A DNA stretch of 35,730 bases from an uncultured Flavobacteriaceae bacterium (GCA_913043275.1 CAJWLL010000022.1:1-35730); one strand, 5' to 3'. Counted from the first letter of the stretch, positions 1 through 9,853 are shown. Numbers and translations are program-made. Notes: a model not told the origin generated them from the sequence alone.

Positions 1-3000
1 GATTTACAGCACCTACAGTTGTTACAGTTATTGATTGAGTTGTTGATTTACATGCCAGTGGATCAATTCCACCACCACCAGTAAGAGGAAGATCATATAC
101 AATTACATCAACGATATCAATACCTGAGAAAACTTTACCTACATCAGACAACTTAAATGTGTTAGTATTTGTTGCTGATTCTACGATTCCATCTATTCTC
201 CATTGGTAAGATTTACCTGAGCCTCCTGCGATAGTAAATATGGGATCATCCCCATCACATATTGTTCTAGTAGCAACACTGGAATTAACCCCATTGTTAT
301 TCATCCAAAGGTCTCCTCCAGGGCCATTATTTACTGTTATTGTTATCTCATTTGTAGTTGAAGAGCAGGTTTTTCCATTTAAATTAGAAAAATCTATTCT
401 TCTATATCTTGTTGTTTGTAGAAGGTTTGGAGGACTATATGTAGGACTGTTAACCCCAATTAAATTGAAACTGACAAAATTATCTATAGAGCTATGCCAT
501 TGATATGTTACAGTAGCACCTGAGGAAACTGTTGGTGTGGTAGCACTAATTATTGGACTTGGTGCTCTCCCAGAGCAGATGGTTTGACTACCTGTGATTG
601 TACCTGGAGTAATTATATTTTCTAATATAGTGATTGTTGCAACAGCAGTACACCCTTGAGGTGTTGTAATATCTACTTTCACAGTCATTGAAGATGTAAA
701 AGGAGCTGAAGGTGAAAAATTAACAGAGGTTTGGGTTGCAGTAGCTGTAACTGTGCTTAGCAGTGCATCATTAATTGAAAACCTATATGTCGCACCTGCA
801 ATTCCTCCGGCAGTGGCAGTTAATATGAATGATTCATCATCGCAAATTACATCTTTATCACTTGATAAAGTTGCATTAGGTTCACCTAAAATTCCTACAT
901 ATACTTCAATTGAAGTTGAGGAACAGGCTGTTGGATCGGGGTTTCCTGCAACTAACGGTTTATTATAGACCTTGACACTTACAACATCACCATTTGTAAT
1001 TGTTGCATTTTCACTTATGATATCAAAGTTTGCAGTATTTAGACCTAAACTAGCGTTAGTTGTATATTGAACACTGCCATTAATTAGAAATTCAAAAGAT
1101 TCACCACCTGAACCTTGAAAAATTAATGATGTGTCAGTAGCACAAATTGTAACACTTGTGGCTGCCCCAGTAATGTTATTTGTTATAGAGGGACTTGGTA
1201 ATGGTGTTACTGTAATAAGAACAGACGCCGTCGGAATAGTACATGAGACTGTATTCATGGTGTTTTTAACAAGTCTTCTATAATATTTATTAGGAGGAGA
1301 TGGATTAGGTGGTACAGCGTATGTAGCATTATTCCCATTAACTATAATATCAGACCAGTTGGTGTCATCAGTTGAATATTGCCACTGATAATCTCCATTA
1401 ACAGCTGCCACTCCATTAATTCTCCCAGCGTCCACGTTTGTTAATAAGACTATATCAGGAGAATTCTCACAAACACTCGTGGATCCTGAAACTGTTCCAG
1501 CATACAGTGCATTTACCTGAACAAATAATTCATCTTCATCATAACAACCTGATGCATTATAAACCCTTACAGTAACCCTGTCATTATGAATTATTCCCAA
1601 AATAGCTCTATCAAAGGTCCTGTCAGCGGCATCACTCTGTACTAAATTTCCATTAAAATAAAAGTCAAATCTAGTAGCATTAGCATCAGCATCTGCTTCA
1701 AATATGATTTGTCCGGTGTCTGATTGACAAACAGTATGAGAAGGCATATTTGAATCTAAAACTGCGGTTGGAATTGTTCCAGCATTAAGAGTTACAGTTA
1801 CGACATTACTATACAAATTGCATATTTGGCCATTTAAATCACTTCTAAAAGATCTTCGATATGCAGAACTTATTCCATCAAGAGTTGGTGTTAATGTAGC
1901 AGCATCAGCACCTACTATTTCACTCCAATTTCCTGTAGCTGCGGGACGGATTTCCCATCTATAGGTTATTGTTCCAGAACCTGTAGGAGTTTGAAGGGAG
2001 TTTATCATTTGAATATCTGAAACCCTACAAATATTTTGAACATTAGGACCTATTTGATTAGTCCCAGAAACTGTATTTAAGGTAATTGTGAAGTCGGCCT
2101 CATCAAAACATCCAGTTCTTCCAGCTCCAGCATATGCTCTTACTTTATAGACGAATCCATCTAAAATTGTTGCTGTAGAGGTATAAGTTGAGTTTGCGGC
2201 AGGATGAGAGTTAATTGGGTTTCCATTAACAAAAAACAAATAACTATTTGCATTAGAGCTTAAACTTGCATCTAACGTAATAGAGTTTGTCCCAGCACAA
2301 ATTGTGTTTGATGTTAAACCAGAGCTTAGGCTAGCTAATGGAGCTGGGCCAGCTTGAACAGTTATTGTAACAACATTGGAAATATGAATAATTGATGGTT
2401 TTTCACATAAATCTCCACTAAAACTTGCCCTCGCTTTTCTCCTATATGCTGTTGTAACTGTTGGATTTGTTGGGTCATAATTAGGTGAATCTGTAGATAA
2501 TATTCCTACGAACCCACTTCCATCTCCAATATCCCTTTCCCATTCGTAAACTATCGTTCCACCATCAGCTGCCAGAGTTGAAGTAGGATTAGTAGTTCCA
2601 TTAATCGCAGGTGGATTATCTCCATTACAAATTGGATTTGATCCAGTATAAGCAATTATATTACCATTAGACATTGAGTTTACTCTTAGTGTAATAACAT
2701 CATCATTAAAACAGCCTGTTCCAGTATCAACACCAGTATATACTCTTACTCTAACTTCAGTATTGTCAACTAATGAAACACTTGCTGTTGATGTGTCAAA
2801 AGTATTTGTTGGGGATGCTTGAATTCCTTGAGATACATTACCAACAAAAAATTCATAAAATGTGGCTGATGAATTTGATGTTGCTGTGAATATTAAGTCA
2901 TCTCCCTCGCAGATTATATTACTTAATGTAGGAGAGTTATTTGAGGTAAGAGTAACTGGAGGCGAGGATCCAACTCCAGCACCAATCGTAATAGTTACTG

Positions 3001-6000
3001 TATTAGAAAAATATATTGAGCTTGTAGGGGAACAGCTTACTGAACTTACTGTTGCAGTTATAAGTCTTCTAAACTCATGGACACCATCACCAATTGAGGC
3101 TAATGGATTAAAACTACTACTGCTAGCACTGGCAACAACTCCCCAAGTAGCAGGAAGTGTTCTTTTTTCCCATGAGTAATTGAGGGTTGCCCCAATTGAT
3201 GAGGTAGGAATATTTGCAGAGTTAATACTTACAGGGTCTGCTCCAGAGCAATAACTAACCGTAGCAGTATTGATGTTATTAAATCCACTGAGTTTATTCA
3301 GTGTTAAAATTAATGATGAACCATTTGTTGTAGTTGTTGTATCACTACATCCATTGACTAAATTGGTGACTTTTAAATCGATTCTTGTAACGTCACTAAG
3401 TACAACTTGACTTAAATCAAGTTTATTTCCAGTAATTGCTGCAGGAGGAGCTTCAATTCCGTCTAGATAAAATGTGTGTGTTACGCCTGCTGCAGGCAAA
3501 CCCTCTAATGTTGGTAATGATCCTTCACATAAAATACCATTTGTTACTCCAGGTGCAACAATTATAGGGATTGGATCTGAATTTACAATAACCGTTAAAG
3601 GGTTTGAAGTTATTGAGCATGCTCCAGAAGTAACAATTACTTTTACCTCCTGACCATTTGTAAGTGTTTTAACCAGTGTTCTTGAAGCACTTGCTGCTCC
3701 TTGGGAAACATCGTTCACTAAAAACTCATAAGAAGCTCCAGGAACTGCTGCAGCTGTTATTGTAAAGGGTTCACCCTCACATAATTCTGCTGGATTAGGT
3801 GAGCTTGTAAGTGTTGCGGTGAAACTTGGAACAACATTAACGACATGAATATTAGACACAAATGTCGGAGATGTATTCCCGCTGCACTCAACAGAACTAA
3901 AACTTGCAATAGCAAGTCTTCTGAATTCTGTTGTGGAAGTAAGTTGACCACTAAGTGGGTTATAATTCTTAGTATTAGCCCCAGAGATGTCTGACCAAAC
4001 TATGGTACCTTGAGACCTCTGCTGCCACTTGAAAACTACAGAACCTCCAATCAAATCATGAGTAGGTGAAGATAAACTTGTTATTTCAACCGGGTCTCCT
4101 AGGCTACAAATTGTTTGAGGTCCAGAACTAATTGTATTATTTCCGGTAATACTATTAACTCTAATTGGAGCATTAAAATCACTGAAACATCCTGTGCCAT
4201 CAGAATTTTCGTAGACTCTTATAAGAATTAGATCTCCATCAGAAAATGAATTAATTGTTAAGGTCCCATCTGCACTTGGTCCTTGAACTGCGGCACCATT
4301 AAGCTTAAACTCATATCCATTACCACTTGAGGATGTTGCGTCGAAATCTATACCATCTCCAACACATACAGTATTATTTGTAACTGTTTGTGAAGTTGAA
4401 GTGTTTGTTAATGTTACTGTTAAAGTAGGAGCAGAACCATCACCTACAGTTATAACTATTTCATTTGAAGGTGTAGCAGTACAACTTTTTGAATTAAGTG
4501 TATTTATTGTCAGCCTCCTAAAATGGTGAGTTCCATCTGGTAGTGGGGGAGGATCATAATTGAGAGCTGTTGCTGATGGAACATTAATATCTATATATGC
4601 ACTCGCAACAGGACTTGAGGTTCTTGTCTGCCATTTATAAGCTACAGATCCACCATTGTCAGGTGATGAAGCCCCTAAATGAGTAATTATAGCAGGATCT
4701 GCATTTGTACAGTAACTAACAGTTGTAGTTGTAACGATATCACTTCCACTAATTTTATTTACGAATAATGTAATTGATTCAGTATCTGAGCATCCAGATG
4801 GATTTGTAATCCTAACGCCTATAATTGCTCCATTAAATAAGTTTAAAGTAGTGCTTACTGAATTAAAAATACTGCCTGAGACAGCCGCCGCTTCTACTGG
4901 CACACCTGATATGTAAAAAGTATAACTTACACCACTTGATGGAGTTGCACTAAAAACTGGCTTATCTCCAAAACAAATTGTCGAACTTGTAAGACCAGTA
5001 CCTGATAATCCAGCGACCGGAAGAGCATTTACAGTTATAGTAACTACATTGGAAGAACTAAGACAAGCTTTGGTATTAAATGAGCTTTGAAGAACTCGTC
5101 TATAAGCAGTTGTTTGAGTTAATGCGGGTGGTTGGTAATTCTTTGAGTTAGAAGCTCCAACACCTGTCCAGCCTGTGCCTGTGTTTTTTTCCCAGTAATA
5201 ACTTGTTGATGCTCCATCACCAGATCTATCAGCTGTAGATTCTGAGATGTCAGTTAAAATAGTAGGTGTTGAATTTGCACAAATACTTTGATTTCCTGTA
5301 ATAGAACTTGTGCCAGAAAATGTATTTAGTCTAACTGTAATAGATTTTTCACTATAGCAAGTAGTAAGTGATGATGTAAAGTTTCTAACTAAAACTGTGT
5401 CTTGATCAGATAATGAAGTTGAACTATAAGTCGCACTTGTAGAAGATTGGACTGTTGAAGTAACCCCTCCAGTAACTCTTATGAACTGATACCAATTTCC
5501 AGACCCAATTGCAGAAAATATTACATTGTCACCTTCACATGTAGTATGTCCTGTTAGGTTGTCATTTAAAGAAACTGTTGTAGTTGGAGATACACTAATT
5601 GAATAAATAAGTGAGTCCTGATAGCAATCAAGACCATTGTATGTTCTGACTTTAATGTCCTCACCAGCACCATTTATATTATTAATTGTTGCAGATGATG
5701 AGGTAGATACTCCTAAAGATGAAAAAACTGCTAAACCATTTACTCTTCTATAGAATTCGTAATGAGTGTAACCGGTATCAGCCTGAACAACTAAATCATT
5801 TCCACTACATATTGAAATATTTCTTGCTCCATCGAAAGCACCAATTGATGTAGATAAGGAAACTGCGGGGGGTTTTGCCTTAACGTTAATTGTTGTCGTT
5901 GACGAAACAGCAGAGTCTGGATCATCTGGGTCAGAAAAACCTACAGAATTAAGTGAAATCTTGAAAATTACATTAGTTAAACCAGCGTTTGATAAATTAA

Positions 6001-6361
6001 TTGCATCTGAGCCAACAACCGGCCATCTATAAGCTTCTGCTCCAGAACTAGTAATAATATTACCACCATCTAGAGTATTTGTAACATTTGTGACAGTTTT
6101 TGTAAAAACGTTACCTCCAGACCCAATTGCTGTAAATTCTAGTGTACTTGTTGCTGAAAGTGTAAGAGTAGAAGAACCTACTTTTAGCCGGAACCTGATT
6201 TCAAAAACGGGGACTTCTCCTTGACAAACCTCATGAGGGGCAAGACTTCCATTAACCCTTACTTCATCAATATGAATGTCTGTAAGTTGTGCCCAACTGA
6301 AAGAACAGAATAGGACAAAAAAACAAAGGTAAAAATTGTAAAGTTTTTTATATACCCCCAC
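1..6361 (-). CDS. Giant secreted repeat protein, adhesin-like (3' end beyond window)
   Basis: One open frame runs from a GTG at 6361-6359 to the left edge, more than 2120 residues; an in-frame stop lies just upstream, so the GTG is the only start. Residues 1-25 form a Sec signal (MGVYKK, hydrophobic stretch, SWAQ). Residues about 26-190 are a non-repeating N-domain. Two repeat types follow. Type A (about 90 aa) has a Cys-Glu/Asn-Gly-Asp-like opening, FTATSSSG-like core and YEFxVNG. Type B (about 100 aa) has IC-x-G-x-xP, YxWE/WQ, a WSxIxGA-like segment, then YRR or FRR, a late Cys and VVTITVNA-like strand. The RR motifs fall near residues 419, 614, 813, 1096, 1305, 1500, 1694 and 1986. Such PKD/Ig-like arrays are known from large Bacteroidota surface proteins that often end in a type IX secretion or gliding-motility domain; here the C-terminus is not visible. 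Function as an adhesin is inferred. Confidence 0.9.
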   Translation of the reverse strand, partial: MGVYKKLYNFYLCFFVLFCSFSWAQLTDIHIDEVRVNGSLAPHEVCQGEVPVFEIRFRLKVGSSTLTLSATSTLEFTAIGSGGNVFTKTVTNVTNTLDGGNIITSSGAEAYRWPVVGSDAINLSNAGLTNVIFKISLNSVGFSDPDDPDSAVSSTTTINVKAKPPAVSLSTSIGAFDGARNISICSGNDLVVQADTGYTHYEFYRRVNGLAVFSSLGVSTSSSATINNINGAGEDIKVRTYNGLDCYQDSLIYSISVSPTTTVSLNDNLTGHTTCEGDNVIFSAIGSGNWYQFIRVTGGVTSTVQSSTSATYSSTSLSDQDTVLVRNFTSSLTTCYSEKSITVRLNTFSGTSSITGNQSICANSTPTILTDISESTADRSGDGASTSYYWEKNTGTGWTGVGASNSKNYQPPALTQTTAYRRVLQSSFNTKACLSSSNVVTITVNALPVAGLSGTGLTSSTICFGDKPVFSATPSSGVSYTFYISGVPVEAAAVSGSIFNSVSTTLNLFNGAIIGVRITNPSGCSDTESITLFVNKISGSDIVTTTTVSYCTNADPAIITHLGASSPDNGGSVAYKWQTRTSSPVASAYIDINVPSATALNYDPPPLPDGTHHFRRLTINTLNSKSCTATPSNEIVITVGDGSAPTLTVTLTNTSTSQTVTNNTVCVGDGIDFDATSSSGNGYEFKLNGAAVQGPSADGTLTINSFSDGDLILIRVYENSDGTGCFSDFNAPIRVNSITGNNTISSGPQTICSLGDPVEITSLSSPTHDLIGGSVVFKWQQRSQGTIVWSDISGANTKNYNPLSGQLTSTTEFRRLAIASFSSVECSGNTSPTFVSNIHVVNVVPSFTATLTSSPNPAELCEGEPFTITAAAVPGASYEFLVNDVSQGAASASRTLVKTLTNGQEVKVIVTSGACSITSNPLTVIVNSDPIPIIVAPGVTNGILCEGSLPTLEGLPAAGVTHTFYLDGIEAPPAAITGNKLDLSQVVLSDVTRIDLKVTNLVNGCSDTTTTTNGSSLILTLNKLSGFNNINTATVSYCSGADPVSINSANIPTSSIGATLNYSWEKRTLPATWGVVASASSSSFNPLASIGDGVHEFRRLITATVSSVSCSPTSSIYFSNTVTITIGAGVGSSPPVTLTSNNSPTLSNIICEGDDLIFTATSNSSATFYEFFVGNVSQGIQASPTNTFDTSTASVSLVDNTEVRVRVYTGVDTGTGCFNDDVITLRVNSMSNGNIIAYTGSNPICNGDNPPAINGTTNPTSTLAADGGTIVYEWERDIGDGSGFVGILSTDSPNYDPTNPTVTTAYRRKARASFSGDLCEKPSIIHISNVVTITVQAGPAPLASLSSGLTSNTICAGTNSITLDASLSSNANSYLFFVNGNPINSHPAANSTYTSTATILDGFVYKVRAYAGAGRTGCFDEADFTITLNTVSGTNQIGPNVQNICRVSDIQMINSLQTPTGSGTITYRWEIRPAATGNWSEIVGADAATLTPTLDGISSAYRRSFRSDLNGQICNLYSNVVTVTLNAGTIPTAVLDSNMPSHTVCQSDTGQIIFEADADANATRFDFYFNGNLVQSDAADRTFDRAILGIIHNDRVTVRVYNASGCYDEDELFVQVNALYAGTVSGSTSVCENSPDIVLLTNVDAGRINGVAAVNGDYQWQYSTDDTNWSDIIVNGNNATYAVPPNPSPPNKYYRRLVKNTMNTVSCTIPTASVLITVTPLPSPSITNNITGAATSVTICATDTSLIFQGSGGESFEFLINGSVQYTTNASLGLNTANFDIISENATITNGDVVSVKVYNKPLVAGNPDPTACSSTSIEVYVGILGEPNATLSSDKDVICDDESFILTATAGGIAGATYRFSINDALLSTVTATATQTSVNFSPSAPFTSSMTVKVDITTPQGCTAVATITILENIITPGTITGSQTICSGRAPSPIISATTPTVSSGATVTYQWHSSIDNFVSFNLIGVNSPTYSPPNLLQTTRYRRIDFSNLNGKTCSSTTNEITITVNNGPGGDLWMNNNGVNSSVATRTICDGDDPIFTIAGGSGKSYQWRIDGIVESATNTNTFKLSDVGKVFSGIDIVDVIVYDLPLTGGGGIDPLACKSTTQSITVTTVGAVN
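25..5800 (-). repeat. Tandem protein repeats A and B, register AAB-AB-AB-AAB-AB-AB-AB-AAB-A
   Basis: Twelve A repeats and eight B repeats were counted in the translation of the giant gene by their conserved Cys, Trp and RR motifs. The RR-to-RR spacing is about 194-209 residues for AB units and about 283-292 residues where an extra A repeat is inserted. Copies are diverged at both the protein and DNA level, so this is an old duplication rather than a recent DNA repeat. Boundaries are approximate, and the last A repeat is followed by the window edge. Confidence 0.75.
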
Positions 6362-6476
6362 AGATAAATATTACTTTAACTCAATAACGTTATATTAATT
6401 CAAATATTGTAAATGAAATTAATATTATGAGATCAGTATTATTTTATAAATTTACCAAAAAAAAAATTCTTCAACT

Positions 6477-7124
6477 ATGAAGCATTGGTCGATTTTTTAT
6501 AAACATCCAATATCCTTATTTCTTTTTTTTATGACTTTTCAATTTTCTTGTAAAGAAAAAAGTAATTGGGTAGACTATTATCAAATTGATATAGTCAGAA
6601 CATCAAGAGATTCAAGTTTTTATTTTAATGGTAAACTTTTTGATGGTAATATTAAAAAAATGGATCAAAATGGAGGAGAAATAGTCGTTTTTGAAGTAAA
6701 GAATGGAACGCTTAACGGAGATTATCTAGAGTTTTATACAAACGGTAATAGAAAAATTGAATCAAATTATTTACATGGTAAATTAAATGGAGAATTTATT
6801 TCTTATTTTGATAACAAAAAGATTAAAGAAAGAACAAAATACTCAACAGGACTTATAGATGGGTTCAGGAAATTATATTGGAGAAATGGGAGTATTAAAG
6901 AGTCTTCCCTACTAAAATCAGGAGTCTTAACTGGGGAATGTCTATTTTTTTATTCTAACTCAAATCTTCGAAAGAAAATTTCATTTGATAATTTTGGAAA
7001 CAGGGATGGTGTTTGGTCAGATTATTATCAAAATGGTAATGTTAAAAGTGAAATTAAATATGAATCAGGCGTAGTTATAAATTCTCTGAAAAGATTTGAT
7101 ATTAAGGGTAATTTATTAAAATAA
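6477..7124 (+). CDS. Lipoprotein with MORN-type (MORN_2) repeats
   Basis: The 215-residue product starts at ATG and has a lipoprotein signal ending FQFSC (Cys at about 25), so it should be membrane-anchored. From about residue 70 to 205 it holds five repeats of about 24 residues with the pattern G-x-x-x-x-Y/F-Y/W-x-N-G-x-x-K-x-E-x-x-Y-x-x-G, for example LNGDYLEFYTNGNRKIESNY. This is the MORN_2 pattern found in proteins named YwqK-family antitoxins, a name that does not prove antitoxin function. A near-consensus -7 box (TAAATTTA, 6447-6454) precedes it. It is transcribed divergently from the giant surface protein gene and lies 11 bases before the next lipoprotein gene, so the two probably share a transcript. 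Base composition is clearly AT-richer than the genes from 9 kb on. Function unknown. Confidence 0.75.
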   Translation: MKHWSIFYKHPISLFLFFMTFQFSCKEKSNWVDYYQIDIVRTSRDSSFYFNGKLFDGNIKKMDQNGGEIVVFEVKNGTLNGDYLEFYTNGNRKIESNYLHGKLNGEFISYFDNKKIKERTKYSTGLIDGFRKLYWRNGSIKESSLLKSGVLTGECLFFYSNSNLRKKISFDNFGNRDGVWSDYYQNGNVKSEIKYESGVVINSLKRFDIKGNLLK

Positions 7125-7135
7125 AGTCGAAAGTT

Positions 7136-7573
7136 GTGTTAAAAAAAGATTTTTCAATTCTAGTAGTAATTTTAATAGTTTTTAATTCATGTGATTCAAG
7201 TTCAAATATGAATTTTATTAACAAAAATGAAAATTATTTAGGTGGTGATTGGGAACTCAAAAAAATTGAAATTTTAGATAATAATCAAAAAAAAATATTT
7301 TTCTCTATAGATTCTACAAACTTTAATTTTAAGATTTTAAATATAGATACAAAAAAAATGCTTTTTCATCTAAAAAGCTATCCTTTTAGCCAATTTGAAC
7401 CAAAATATAGAATTCTAATAAACAATGACACGATAAAATTAAAGTCTGGTGCAATTATGAATGGTCAAATTCTCTTCAAAAATATCTATATTTTTGGCAT
7501 GACAAAAGACAATAAATACCTTAAGTTGAAGGATTTAAAAGAAAAAAAGGCTATGATCTTTTCAAAAAAGTAG
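7136..7573 (+). CDS. Small lipoprotein of unknown function
   Basis: This 145-residue frame begins at GTG (7136), and no in-frame ATG lies early enough to keep the signal sequence. The N-terminus reads MLKKDF, a hydrophobic core, then VFNSCDSS, a lipobox with Cys near residue 19. The mature part begins with GGDWELKKIEI, which resembles the first strand of lipocalin-like calycin domains in Bacteroidota lipoproteins, followed by alternating short strands; the assignment is weak. It follows the MORN lipoprotein by 11 bases on the same strand and ends 14 bases before the convergent acyl-CoA dehydrogenase gene. It is strongly Lys/Asn/Ile rich and AT-rich. Confidence 0.6.
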   Translation: MLKKDFSILVVILIVFNSCDSSSNMNFINKNENYLGGDWELKKIEILDNNQKKIFFSIDSTNFNFKILNIDTKKMLFHLKSYPFSQFEPKYRILINNDTIKLKSGAIMNGQILFKNIYIFGMTKDNKYLKLKDLKEKKAMIFSKK

Positions 7574-7587
7574 AAAACACTAGTGTG

Positions 7588-9384
7588 TTAAAAACAATAT
7601 TTATTTTCCTCTATAATTTTGTCAGCAATACGATTTTTTATAGCGATTATATTTGGTAAATCCTCATATCGACAAAGATGGTGGACGTTCTTAAGTAAAT
7701 CAATTTTTGCTGTACCCTCAGAAATATTTCCAATTATTTCTTTTGACCTACTTGTCACTATTTCTGTGGCATTGAAAACATAAAGTTTACTCATGTCCAT
7801 TTGATAGGTCATTTTTAACCCTCTGTTTAAATTTTTAATTGTCCTTAAAGTTGAAGATTCTGCAAAATAAATTTCAATCATCATGTCTGACAATCCCAAC
7901 AAAATTTGTTGATTTTTATTTAGTTCCTGTCCATGTTTTTGAAATGAAGCTCCTGCAATCATTAAGAACACTCTCTTCAAGTTTTTTATTTTTATTAATT
8001 CTACATTAAGCGGTTGATCTATACTAATTTCATCCTCAACTATTCCCGATTCCATTTTACTTGCCAATTGCATGACAGCACTCATCAAATCCAACTCACC
8101 TTTCATAGATTTTTTGACCAACATGCCAACACTAAGCATTCTATTGATTTCATTAGTTCCCTCATAAATTCGACCAATTCTTGCATCTCTCCATGCTGAT
8201 TCCATTGGAGTGTCAGCTGAAAAGCCCATCCCTCCAAATATTTGTATGCCATCATCAGAACAATTTTGAATATCCTCAGAGGTTCCTACTTTGATCATAG
8301 AACATTCAATGGCAAATTCCTCAACACCTTTTAGTTCTGCCTTTTGGTGATTTAATCCTTCCTCTTGAAGACTTTTAATTTTTAATTCAATATCATGTGC
8401 AGCACGATAATTAGCAGATTCTCCAGCATAGCATGAAGTAGCCATCCTTGCTATTTTTTCCTTAATCGCTCCAAATTGAGCAATTGGTGTTTTGAATTGA
8501 ACCCTTTTGTTGGCATACTGAACAGCACCGCTAATTACTCTTCTTTGGGCTTCTAAACAGGCAACACCTAATTTTATTCGACCAACATTAAGAGCATTCA
8601 TGGCAATTTTAAAACCCTGTCCTCTTTCGGCCAAAATATGATCAACATGTACTTTTGTTTCGTTAAAAAAAACTTGACGTGTTGAGGAAGCGTGGATTCC
8701 CAATTTGTTTTCTTCATCTCCCATTGTGATTCCATTTTCTGGGTCATTGGGAACAATAAATGCTGTAATATTTTTGTCATCCTCGATCCTGGCAAAAACG
8801 ATGAACAAATTCGCAAATCCTGCATTGGAAATCCACATTTTTTGACCTGAAATAAAGTAATGATTTCCATCTTCGGAGAGCACTGCTTTCGTTTTACCAG
8901 AATTGGCATCAGATCCTGCATCAGGTTCTGTAAGGCAATATGCGCCAAACCACTCACCACTAGATAGTTTAGAAACATACTTTTGTTTTTGTTCCTCATT
9001 TCCATAAAGTACGATTGGCATTGTTCCAATACCTGTATGGGCTCCGAAAGCTGTTGAAAAAGATCCAGTTGCACCTGAAATGTAATCACAAACTAACATG
9101 GTGGATACAAAACCCATGCCCATTCCTCCATAACTTTCAGGAATGGAGACTCCTAGATAACCAAGTTCTCCAGCCTTTTGCATACAAAGTTTTGTGAATT
9201 CGTAATCCTTTTTTTCAAAACGTTCTTTATTAGGCCATATCTCACGATCAATAAATTCTTGAACACTTTCTTTCATCATGATTTGCTCCTCCGAAAAATC
9301 CTCTGGAGTAAAAATGTTTTCAGGTCGTGTTTGCTTGATGATGAACTCACCCCCTCTAATTAATGTTTTTGATTCAAGTTCCAT
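7588..9384 (-). CDS. Acyl-CoA dehydrogenase
   Basis: This 598-residue FAD enzyme makes the alpha,beta double bond in acyl-CoA, the first oxidative step of fatty acid beta-oxidation. Visible motifs are CLTEPDAGSD (150-159) and ISGQKMWISNA (178-188), which bind flavin and substrate, and GGMGF with YEGTNEINR (407-415), where Glu408 is the expected catalytic base. About 170 residues follow the core, more than in short-chain enzymes of about 380 residues, matching the long-chain (VLCAD-like) type common in Bacteroidota. The ATG start lies 13 bases after the marR stop, so it is probably cotranscribed with marR. The usual partners, thiolase and 3-hydroxyacyl-CoA dehydrogenase, are not nearby. Confidence 0.93.
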   Translation of the reverse strand: MELESKTLIRGGEFIIKQTRPENIFTPEDFSEEQIMMKESVQEFIDREIWPNKERFEKKDYEFTKLCMQKAGELGYLGVSIPESYGGMGMGFVSTMLVCDYISGATGSFSTAFGAHTGIGTMPIVLYGNEEQKQKYVSKLSSGEWFGAYCLTEPDAGSDANSGKTKAVLSEDGNHYFISGQKMWISNAGFANLFIVFARIEDDKNITAFIVPNDPENGITMGDEENKLGIHASSTRQVFFNETKVHVDHILAERGQGFKIAMNALNVGRIKLGVACLEAQRRVISGAVQYANKRVQFKTPIAQFGAIKEKIARMATSCYAGESANYRAAHDIELKIKSLQEEGLNHQKAELKGVEEFAIECSMIKVGTSEDIQNCSDDGIQIFGGMGFSADTPMESAWRDARIGRIYEGTNEINRMLSVGMLVKKSMKGELDLMSAVMQLASKMESGIVEDEISIDQPLNVELIKIKNLKRVFLMIAGASFQKHGQELNKNQQILLGLSDMMIEIYFAESSTLRTIKNLNRGLKMTYQMDMSKLYVFNATEIVTSRSKEIIGNISEGTAKIDLLKNVHHLCRYEDLPNIIAIKNRIADKIIEENKYCF

Positions 9385-9397
9385 GTTTCTTATGGAT

Positions 9398-9835
9398 TTA
9401 ATTGATTAAAAAATGTTCAAAATTTTTGCTCTCTTTTGCAATGCAATCTAATACTTCAAAAAAATGTTTGATTTGAATATCTGATAATTGCTCCTGTATC
9501 TTATCATTAAAATTTAAGACCACTGATCGTGAATCATCTCTTTTATCTTTTCCGTATGGAGTTAAGAAAATAAGAACGCTTCTCCCATCTGTTGGATTGG
9601 GTGAGCGTTTAATCATTTTTTTATCCTCCATGCTTTTCAATAAACGAGACAAACTGGTGGACTCAATTCCTAATTTAGGGCCTAAAGAACTGGAAGGTGT
9701 TCCCTCAGGTTCAATGTTTAAAAGTGCAAATCCCATCGCCATAGTTGAATCAAACTTAGAGGCTTCCCTATTGTACATCTTACTGACCGCATTCCAAGTA
9801 GAACGTAATGCTGCATCAATTGTTTTTTTTTTCAT
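9398..9835 (-). CDS. MarR-family transcriptional regulator
   Basis: The 145-residue protein has the MarR winged-helix layout: N-terminal dimerisation helix (1-35), helix-turn-helix at about 50-80 (LGPKLGIESTSLSRLLKSME), then the wing with the DGRS signature (KRSPNPTDGRSVLIFLT), and a C-terminal helix. It sits between genes for a long-chain acyl-CoA ligase and an acyl-CoA dehydrogenase, so it probably senses a fatty acid or acyl-CoA and controls these genes; the ligand is inferred from context only. An 18-bp perfect palindrome lies 36 bases upstream of its ATG beside a -7 promoter box, suggesting autoregulation. Confidence 0.9.
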   Translation of the reverse strand: MKKKTIDAALRSTWNAVSKMYNREASKFDSTMAMGFALLNIEPEGTPSSSLGPKLGIESTSLSRLLKSMEDKKMIKRSPNPTDGRSVLIFLTPYGKDKRDDSRSVVLNFNDKIQEQLSDIQIKHFFEVLDCIAKESKNFEHFLIN

Positions 9836-9853
9836 TTATTTCTTTAATCTTAA

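Noticed and set aside
1-3250. Plus-strand frames of 60-110 codons (for example 240-503, 753-968 and 2862-3179)
   Set aside because: They lie antisense inside the open frame of the giant surface protein and have no family resemblance.
25-5800. CRISPR array or recent tandem DNA repeats
   Set aside because: The regular pattern exists only at the protein level; the DNA copies are diverged and there are no short identical repeats with spacers.
7577-7586. ACACTAGTGT palindrome between two convergent stops as a bidirectional terminator
   Set aside because: The stem is only five pairs with no loop and there is no T run on either side.
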